From Lachnospiraceae bacterium UBA7060 (GTDB lineage Bacteria; Bacillota; Clostridia; Lachnospirales; Lachnospiraceae), in the NCBI GenBank assembly GCA_002493835.1, contig DLAA01000078.1, forward strand, positions 1-7,858: 7,858 bases of DNA. The letters are read 5' to 3'. The position numbers and the translations under genes were made by a program. Below the pieces are notes generated by a model. The model worked only from the letters and a program-made list of their open reading frames with translations, was not told the DNA's origin and made no database searches. Below, piece by piece: positions 1 through 3,674 of the stretch (position 1 is its first letter; each line of letters opens with the position of its first letter).

Positions 1-1
1 G

Positions 2-277
2 CAGGCTATACTGACAATCCATGATTTTGCAACTTGTCGGAAAAGAATCTAATACAGTCCCCAGCCAAATGCTCCTGTCCGTGAAACGCTGGACGTACAA
101 CTGAAACGGCTACGCAGGGAACATTCGACACAGACTACGGTCGGCTCCCATGAATAACCAGCTCTCGGCCACATACCTAAGCACGAAAGGAAAATCGCTG
201 CCATGCTCGAAAAGGTCTGGCAGCAGGTGTATGTATCCATCCTCTTTTGCGCAAAATATTTGTGTAATGTTGTGTAA
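2..277 (+). pseudogene. Decayed unidentified reading frame with two in-frame stops
   Basis: One plus-strand frame reads plausibly protein-like through this whole stretch, broken by TAA at 50-52 and TAA at 152-154 and closed by TAA at 275-277. Readable pieces include NAPVRETLDVQLKRLRREH (about 68-124) and HIPKHERKIAAMLEKVWQQ (about 167-223), both charged and helix-like. I do not recognise the family. The other two plus frames and the minus strand also have openings here, including a 63- and an 86-codon minus frame, but their residues look less natural and none has a Shine-Dalgarno site. The frame runs into the hicA operator repeats, so its end may be arbitrary. This is best seen as the 3' end of a gene lost when the hicAB segment settled here. 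The assignment is an inference with low certainty. Confidence 0.3.
245..256. promoter_or_regulatory. Perfect 12-bp palindrome upstream of the hicA repeats
   Basis: The sequence TTTTGCGCAAAA is a perfect inverted repeat lying 3 bp upstream of the first TTGTGTAA repeat. Symmetric sites of this size are typical of dimeric regulators, and HicB proteins with a ribbon-helix-helix domain bind as dimers. It lies upstream of the -35 box, so it could be a distal operator or an activator site. It could also be a chance palindrome in AT-rich DNA. The role is inferred. Confidence 0.35.
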
Positions 278-308
278 ATTCATTGACGCATTGTGTAACA
301 TTGTGTAT
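260..308 (+). promoter_or_regulatory. Four phased TTGTGTAA repeats over the hicA promoter (putative operator)
   Basis: The 8-mer TTGTGTAA occurs exactly at 260-267, 270-277 and 291-298. A one-mismatch copy, TTGTGTAT, is at 301-308. The start-to-start distances are 10, 21 and 10 bp, close to one, two and one helical turns, so all four copies face the same side of the DNA. The first pair lies just upstream of the -35 box, the third copy fills the spacer and the fourth overlaps the -10 box. A protein bound to the last two would block RNA polymerase. HicB is the obvious candidate because hicAB operons are known to repress themselves through the antitoxin, but the sequence alone does not prove which protein binds. 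Confidence 0.55.
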
Positions 309-311
309 AAT
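283..311 (+). promoter_or_regulatory. Sigma-A promoter of the hicAB operon
   Basis: TTGACG at 283-288 (5 of 6 to consensus) is followed by a 17-bp spacer and a perfect TATAAT at 306-311. Transcription would start near 318, leaving a very short leader of about 15 nt before the hicA start codon at 333. It overlaps the TTGTGTAA repeat array, as expected for an autoregulated toxin-antitoxin promoter. Confidence 0.75.
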
Positions 312-332
312 TTTCTTATAAAGTGGAACACA

Positions 333-518
333 ATGAACCCACGTGACACAGCGATCAATGACCTGAACAATAGCGGCTACCCATTCAAACGGAGTGGAGG
401 AAACCACGATATCTACTACAATCCGCAAACAACATATTCCATTCCCTTGAAACGTGGCCACATCGATGAAGACAATCTCCGCTACATACGCAAAGGAATC
501 AAACAGGGAGGGAGGTAA
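333..518 (+). CDS. hicA: HicA-type mRNA interferase toxin
   Basis: This 61-residue protein matches the HicA toxin family, a double-stranded-RNA-binding-like fold that cleaves mRNA and other transcripts in the cytoplasm until HicB blocks it. The signature is visible: a basic stretch, FKRSGGNHDIYYNP (residues 18-31), with His25 in the position of the catalytic histidine, then the IPLKRGHIDEDNLRYIRKG segment that forms the last strand and helix. The length is usual for the family. The frame stays open back to 150, but the ATG at 333 is preferred because it gives the family length and lies just downstream of the promoter. The only Shine-Dalgarno-like stretch before it is weak (AAGTGG, 321-326), much poorer than that of hicB. 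Weak toxin and strong antitoxin translation would favour safe stoichiometry. No damage is visible, so it should be active. Confidence 0.88.
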   Translation: MNPRDTAINDLNNSGYPFKRSGGNHDIYYNPQTTYSIPLKRGHIDEDNLRYIRKGIKQGGR

Positions 519-550
519 CTCCCCCTGCCACCAGCAAAGGAGGCTGAACC

Positions 551-958
551 ATGAAATATATCTATACTGCAACATTTGTGCCAAATGAGGACGGAACCAA
601 ATACTACTGCAGAGTACCTGATCTTCCCGGATGCATTACCACCAGCAGCAGTATTGATGATGCCATTGAGATGATCACCGACGCCGCCGCCGGATGGCTC
701 GTTGTGGCGGAGGACGAAGGAAACGAGATCCCTGCTGCCACTCCCCAGCATAACCTGGATATTCCGGATAATGCCACCTGCTCCATCATCCGTATCGATA
801 CACTCGCATACCGGGCAGCAACCGACACCAGAGCAGTCCGCAAAAACGTCTCGCTTCCTGCCTGGATGGCTACCCTGGCAGAAAAGCGGGGAGTGAACTG
901 CTCCCAGGTTCTTCAAGACGGTCTTATGCAGCTGTTCAACGCCGGCCATGCGGGATAA
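551..958 (+). CDS. hicB: HicB-type antitoxin and autorepressor
   Basis: This 135-residue protein is the partner of HicA. Residues 1-65 form the HicB RNase-H-like fold that covers the toxin, with the family hallmarks YYCRVPDLPGCIT (18-30) and the following helix. Residues about 95-129 form a ribbon-helix-helix DNA-binding domain: the strand VRKNVSLP, then helices around AEKRGVNCSQVLQDGLMQLF. The two parts are joined by a polar linker. The protein should bind HicA and repress the promoter at 283-311, probably through the phased repeats. It starts 32 nt after hicA behind a near-perfect Shine-Dalgarno site, AAAGGAGG at 536-543, with 7 nt spacing. The gene appears intact. Confidence 0.9.
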   Translation: MKYIYTATFVPNEDGTKYYCRVPDLPGCITTSSSIDDAIEMITDAAAGWLVVAEDEGNEIPAATPQHNLDIPDNATCSIIRIDTLAYRAATDTRAVRKNVSLPAWMATLAEKRGVNCSQVLQDGLMQLFNAGHAG

Positions 959-994
959 TAACCGTATGCAATAACCAAGAAGGGAAGTGTTGCT

Positions 995-1555
995 ATGACA
1001 CCAGCATTGGCACAAGAAAAAAAATACACCATTGATGATATCTACAATCTGCCGGATGGTACCAGAGCAGAATTGATAGACGGACAGATCTACTATATGT
1101 CGCCCCCCAACCGTAAGCATCAGGCAATAGCACGGGAACTTTTTTCTTCCATAAATTCCTACATTAAGTCAAAAGGCGGTTTTTGTGAGTCCTTTTTTGC
1201 GCCTTTCGCTGTATTTCTGAATGAAGATGATACAAACTATGTAGAGCCAGACATTAGCGTGATCTGCGATCCTAGCAAGCTTAATGACAAAGGATGCACC
1301 GGGGCCCCGGACTGGATTATAGAGATTGTGTCACCCGGCAGCAGACGTATGGACTATTTCACAAAACTCTTTAAATACCGCACTGCAGGCGTCCGGGAAT
1401 ACTGGATTGTTGACCCAGAGAAAAACCGTATCCTCGTTTACAACTTTGAGTTAGAGGATACCGGAGATTATACCTTTACTGATTCCGTAAAGGTCAACAT
1501 CTATGACGATCTGTATATCAACTTCTCCGAGATTGCTGATCTGTTGAATATTTAA
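995..1555 (+). CDS. Uma2-family (DUF820) PD-(D/E)XK nuclease-like protein
   Basis: This 186-residue protein fits the Uma2 family, a PD-(D/E)XK nuclease fold that is abundant in cyanobacteria, present in some Firmicutes and mostly of unknown biological role. Family marks in order are RAELIDGQIYYMSPP (24-38), a conserved His42, VEPDISVI (83-90, with Asp86 as a metal ligand), WIIEIVSPGS (107-116, with Glu110), Lys124 in DYFTKLFKY, and GVREYWIVDP (132-141). These keep the acidic active-site residues, so catalysis looks possible. The lysine is not two residues after the glutamate as in classical nucleases, which is usual for this family. It starts 36 nt after hicB behind AGGGAAG (981-987, 7 nt spacing), with no promoter of its own visible, so it is probably co-transcribed with hicAB. 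Its substrate is unknown. Confidence 0.85.
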   Translation: MTPALAQEKKYTIDDIYNLPDGTRAELIDGQIYYMSPPNRKHQAIARELFSSINSYIKSKGGFCESFFAPFAVFLNEDDTNYVEPDISVICDPSKLNDKGCTGAPDWIIEIVSPGSRRMDYFTKLFKYRTAGVREYWIVDPEKNRILVYNFELEDTGDYTFTDSVKVNIYDDLYINFSEIADLLNI

Positions 1556-1558
1556 CCC

Positions 1559-1591
1559 AAAAAAGGCATGTGCTCCACTGCATATGCCTTT
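1559..1591 (-). terminator. Intrinsic terminator, best read on the minus strand
   Basis: The arms 1562-1573 and 1580-1591 form a 12-bp stem with one G-U pair around the 6-nt loop at 1574-1579. Read on the minus strand, the stem is followed by a six-T run (complement of 1559-1564), the classical intrinsic terminator form. Read on the plus strand, the 3' arm ends in TTT but no T-run follows, so it could stop uma2 transcripts only weakly. It sits directly after the stop codon of the minus-strand TPR remnant, which is strong evidence that a real minus-strand gene once ended here. Confidence 0.75.
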
Positions 1592-1918
1592 CATACTGCC
1601 TCTTTACAGCAAAATAGCTTATTCATTAATTTTTTCCGCAAACTCTTTTTATACAGTTTTTCTGCTTTTTCACTCTCTCCTTGAGCTTTATACACACCCG
1701 CCAAATTCTGATAATTACTTCCTATATGTGGATCATCCTCTCCAAACACACTTTCTCGAATCTGCAGACTTTTTTTATGCAGTTCTTCTGCCTCTTCATA
1801 CTCACCTAAGCATACATAGTCGCCAAATTATCATATTTATCTGCTGTTTCCGGGTGGTTTTCCCTCCCCCAGACCGTCCGAAAACCTCATTTTTACGGTC
1901 TATAACGTATTCTTTGCG
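1591..1918 (-). pseudogene. Remnant of a kinesin-light-chain-type TPR protein (3' end)
   Basis: The minus strand encodes about two and a half tetratricopeptide repeats of the kinesin-light-chain type, now in three frames. The first piece, RKEYVIDRKNEVFG, is fused to the transposase remnant upstream. After a frame change near 1880, NHPETADKYDNLATMYA is readable. A second break near 1807, equivalent to a loss of 4 nt, shifts into GEYEEAEELHKKSLQIRESV and then GEDDPHIGSNYQNLAGVYKAQ and EKAEKLYKKSLRKK, ending at TGA 1591-1593 next to the terminator. The alternation of NLA.Y, A..L and the FGE.DP.. linker is diagnostic. Such TPR arrays mediate protein-protein contacts, often at the C-terminus of signalling, Fic or NB-ARC-like proteins. 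What preceded it is lost. It cannot give a functional protein. Confidence 0.7.
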
Positions 1919-2643
1919 AAAGTAACTAAAGCCCATCGCTCTTTTAATTGTTCCAAAAGGATGCTCCGACAAGCACATCCTCTCTGCCGTTTTGTTTCTG
2001 CCCGGCTTCAAAAAAATCCCACCACCTTCTTTATTTCAAAGTGATATTTCCCTTTGTTGACACCTTCACTATCCAGTTCCCTTCCTTCTGCTTTTAGCCA
2101 GTCCCTGCATGGTTTCTCCAGACAGTCCTTTGTGAAATCTATTCCCTTCCACTCACTCCCGGCATCGACGGATTTCCCATTGATATCACCTGCTTCTTCA
2201 CTTTCATACCCTTTGTCTGCCACGGTCTCTATAATTCCTTTGGTTTCTTCCCTGACCCCTTCCAGCCTGGAATCCAAAAGTCCATGGTCCGTTACTTGGT
2301 TGGTCATCTGGAAATCTCTTATCAGATGTGTTTCTGAATCGCCTACCGTCTGGGGATTATGAGACACCACAAAGCCATTTTTGCTTTTCATCAGCTTTGC
2401 ATCGGCATCTGTCAGCGACATCTGAGACTATCCGCTTTATTGGCAGATGTATTTACCCTGTTATCACATCAGACTACGCTAAGTTTTCGGACGATCCCCC
2501 TGGTCAGCACTCATACCACCCTCATCCTCCACATTTTTTACTTCATCCCCCTGCTAATCTTTATGTGCTACCGCTTGTACATGTTGCAGGTAATCTTGCA
2601 GCTACTTACTGATCGCTTGACATATTCTTCCAACTCTCCTATA
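1919..2643 (-). pseudogene. IS1182-family transposase remnant, deleted and frameshifted
   Basis: The minus-strand frame 2008-2421 carries the IS1182 DDE-transposase core, readable as LTDADAKLMKSKNGF, then THLIRDFQMTNQVTDHGLL and VADKGYESEE. It then jumps directly to a C-terminal segment, EWKGIDFTKDCLEKPCRDWL. By comparison with remembered family members, roughly 100-200 residues are missing in between. At 2010-2016 a run of seven T on the coding strand appears to have lost one base, because the next frame restores KPGRNKTAERMCLSEHPFG and TIKRAMG, the conserved C-terminal motif. That frame stops being transposase-like near 1919 and continues as TPR sequence. Upstream, 2422-2643 holds poorer traces, such as GELEEYVKR and DYLQHVQAVAHKD in different frames, with many stops. 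Terminal inverted repeats were not identified. The element is dead. Confidence 0.8.
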
Positions 2644-2645
2644 AT
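2617..2645 (+). promoter_or_regulatory. Perfect consensus sigma-A promoter of the KTSC gene
   Basis: TTGACA at 2617-2622, a 17-bp spacer and TATAAT at 2640-2645 match the housekeeping promoter consensus at every position. Transcription would start near 2652, giving a leader of about 45 nt before the ATG at 2697. It lies at the outer edge of the IS1182 remnant and points away from it. Confidence 0.8.
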
Positions 2646-2682
2646 TTGACTACATTATGTCACCTGCACCCGAGTACAAATG

Positions 2683-2690
2683 AAAGGAGA
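2683..2690 (+). promoter_or_regulatory. Shine-Dalgarno site that fixes the KTSC start
   Basis: AAAGGAGA lies 6 nt before the ATG at 2697. The frame is open from an ATG at 2646, but that codon overlaps the promoter -10 region and precedes the predicted transcript start, so it cannot be used. The site therefore selects 2697. Confidence 0.8.
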
Positions 2691-2696
2691 TTTTCT

Positions 2697-2909
2697 ATGC
2701 AAAGACATCCAGTTACTTCAAGCAGAATTTCTAGTGTTGGATGGGGAAATAATACGCTGGAAGTGCAGTTCCATAATGGCTCCGTGTACCAATATCATGG
2801 TGTTTCCCAATCTGAATATCAGAAATTTTTAAGGGAGCCTTCCCTTGGTTCTGCATTATCAAGACTTGATAAAATCCATACAACCCTGTATAAAGGATTT
2901 GGCGGCTAA
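2697..2909 (+). CDS. KTSC-domain small protein
   Basis: This 70-residue protein consists entirely of a KTSC domain (PF13619), a small fold found alone or attached to other enzymes, including phage-encoded proteins. Its function is unknown, although nucleic-acid-related roles have been suggested. Visible family features are the opening SSRISSVGWGNNTLEVQF (8-25), the NGSVYQYHGV motif (27-36), the helix SEYQKFLREPSLGSAL (39-54) and a closing basic and aromatic tail. There is no signal peptide or membrane segment, so it should be cytoplasmic. It is a complete single-gene transcription unit with a perfect promoter, a good ribosome binding site and a terminator overlapping the stop. All neighbours on both sides are decayed, which suggests this unit has been kept or arrived recently. 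Prophage or integrative-element origin is likely but not shown. Confidence 0.85.
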   Translation: MQRHPVTSSRISSVGWGNNTLEVQFHNGSVYQYHGVSQSEYQKFLREPSLGSALSRLDKIHTTLYKGFGG

Positions 2910-2932
2910 CCATTTAGCCGTCATTTTCTTCT
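2901..2932 (+). terminator. Terminator overlapping the KTSC stop codon
   Basis: GGCGGCTAA (2901-2909) pairs with TTAGCCGTC (2914-2922), with one G-U pair, around the 4-nt loop CCAT. It is followed by ATTTTCTTCT. The last two glycine codons and the stop codon form the 5' arm, so a terminating ribosome would cover the hairpin. Confidence 0.7.
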
Positions 2933-2946
2933 GCAGATATACCGCA

Positions 2947-3060
2947 TTAGACCGAAGTAACCTTAATTCCATCAATTGAATTATGTACCTCAGTGTACGG
3001 ATCGCAATGATTTTTTAAATAAGAAATAATTGGCTTACATATTTCTTTGAATCCTTTCAT
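2947..3060 (-). CDS. Small 37-residue ORF, phage-like hypothetical, possibly truncated
   Basis: The minus-strand frame begins MKGFKEICKPIISYLKNHCD and ends GIKVTSV at a TAA in 2947-2949. The style (an amphipathic helix, then DPYTEV, then an IKVT strand) resembles small hypothetical proteins of about 60 residues common in clostridial prophages. This is recall rather than a search result, and the present copy would be missing the last third. No good Shine-Dalgarno site or promoter is seen. The frame stays open upstream to 3213, but that extension is antisense to the S24 fragment and looks like a shadow. It may be a truncated relic rather than a live gene. Confidence 0.35.
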   Translation of the reverse strand: MKGFKEICKPIISYLKNHCDPYTEVHNSIDGIKVTSV

Positions 3061-3084
3061 ATCATCAAAAAATGGACGGCCCAA

Positions 3085-3201
3085 ATTCCTGCGACCTCTG
3101 AATACAGGAAAGCAGACTACGCGATCGGCGTGAATGGAAACAGTATGGAACCCGTCTACCATGACGGTGACACCCTGATTATGGAAATAAACAACATGTA
3201 G
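3085..3201 (+). pseudogene. Fragment of an S24/LexA-type repressor peptidase domain
   Basis: The plus frame reads IPATSEYRKADYAIGVNGNS followed by MEPVYHDGDTLIMEINNM and TAG at 3199-3201. GNSMEP carries the catalytic serine of the S24 self-cleaving peptidases (LexA, phage CI-like repressors), and HDGDTL is the following conserved turn. The N-terminal HTH domain and cleavage site, and the C-terminal half with the catalytic lysine, are absent on both sides. It has no start codon context or ribosome binding site. It is therefore a relic of a phage or ICE repressor of the XRE-S24 class. The family call is strong because the motif is distinctive. The upstream limit at 3085 is approximate. Confidence 0.75.
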
Positions 3202-3514
3202 AAATAGCACCATTTTATAAATTTTGGATTAAGAGGTTTCCCTCAAACATAGATATTCCAAGGCTTTCATAATTTTAACAGCATTTGCATACAAACAGGC
3301 GAAACACCAAACTATCACGCAAAACTCGAATACTAACACGGAAACTCCCGACTTTTGCCCGATAGTATTATTTCGCCCCAATCGCCCTACTATCAGCGGC
3401 ATCAAAAACACAAAAAAGAGGGACCCACCAACTACCGTGATGAACCCCACCAAGCCTTAAAACCTTTGATTTTAAGCCATTCTTCCATACTTTCGCCTGC
3501 GAGTACCCAAATTC
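3202..3514. other. No convincing intact gene; competing degenerate minus-strand frames
   Basis: Two minus-strand readings compete here. One is the continuation of the 52-residue small ORF past its TAG stop, open from 3514 to TAA at 3368-3370 and including EFGYSQAKVWKNGLKSKVLR. The other is a TTG-started 74-codon frame (3229-3453) with two hydrophobic stretches, around FITVVGGSLFFVFLMPLIVG and VLVFEFCVIVWCFACLY. It resembles a small two-span membrane protein but has no ribosome binding site, and a one-base shift could join it to a short frame starting at 3488. Neither has independent support. No terminator was found for the minus-strand operon in this stretch. Confidence 0.4.
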
Positions 3515-3673
3515 CTATGGCATTATTTTTTTATAGCCTCCTGTGCCGCCCTCACTCCTGATCTCACGGTCAAGACCCATAAGTTTTTCGGACAATTTCA
3601 CCCCCTTCCCCTGGACTGCACCATATATCCGGTCCGCATGCTGCATACAACATATTCCATCTATTTTTATCAT
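3515..3673 (-). CDS. Unrecognised small ORF, 1 nt after the phosphodiesterase gene
   Basis: A 52-codon frame starts with ATG at 3671-3673, separated by one base from the TAA of the upstream phosphodiesterase gene (TAAGATG), which would allow coupled translation. It opens MIKIDGICCMQHADRIYGAV and ends GGTGGYKKIMP, TAG at 3515-3517. There is no membrane segment, and I recognise no family. A second possible start is TTG at 3593-3595 (residue 27), preceded by AAGGGGGTGA at 3598-3607, a near-perfect complement to the 16S rRNA end, though with only 2 nt spacing. That would give a 26-residue protein beginning SEKLMGLDREIRSEGG after the start. After the TAG the same frame stays open for 48 more codons to TAA at 3368-3370, so the TAG may be a mutation in a longer gene of about 100 codons. 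Confidence 0.4.
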   Translation of the reverse strand: MIKIDGICCMQHADRIYGAVQGKGVKLSEKLMGLDREIRSEGGTGGYKKIMP

Positions 3674-3674
3674 C

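Noticed and set aside
260..308. Repeat array considered as a CRISPR or iteron origin
   Set aside because: The units are only 8 bp with 2-13 bp gaps and overlap a promoter, and no replication initiator or cas gene is nearby. An operator explains it better.
177..584. Minus-strand open frame of 135 codons across hicA and its promoter
   Set aside because: It is antisense to a clear HicA gene, rich in rare-looking Trp/Cys/Phe runs, and has no ribosome binding site.
482..1120. Minus-strand open frame of 212 codons across hicB
   Set aside because: Long but antisense to hicB and the start of uma2. Its residues show no family and no start context, so it is a shadow of strong codon bias.
1584..1925. 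Plus-strand open frame of 113 codons
   Set aside because: It is the antisense of the TPR remnant, and the minus strand carries the recognisable repeats.
2008..2421. The 137-codon minus frame taken as an intact gene
   Set aside because: It lacks the middle of the DDE domain and its C-terminus lies in another frame, so it is annotated as part of the IS1182 pseudogene.
2054..2649. Three overlapping plus-strand open frames
   Set aside because: They are Ser/Leu/His-rich antisense readings of the transposase remnant and its degenerate 5' part, with no ribosome binding sites.
3229..3453. Possible small two-span membrane protein on the minus strand
   Set aside because: It starts with TTG, has no ribosome binding site, and overlaps a competing frame that continues the upstream small ORF. 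It is recorded only as a possibility in the 3202-3514 entry.
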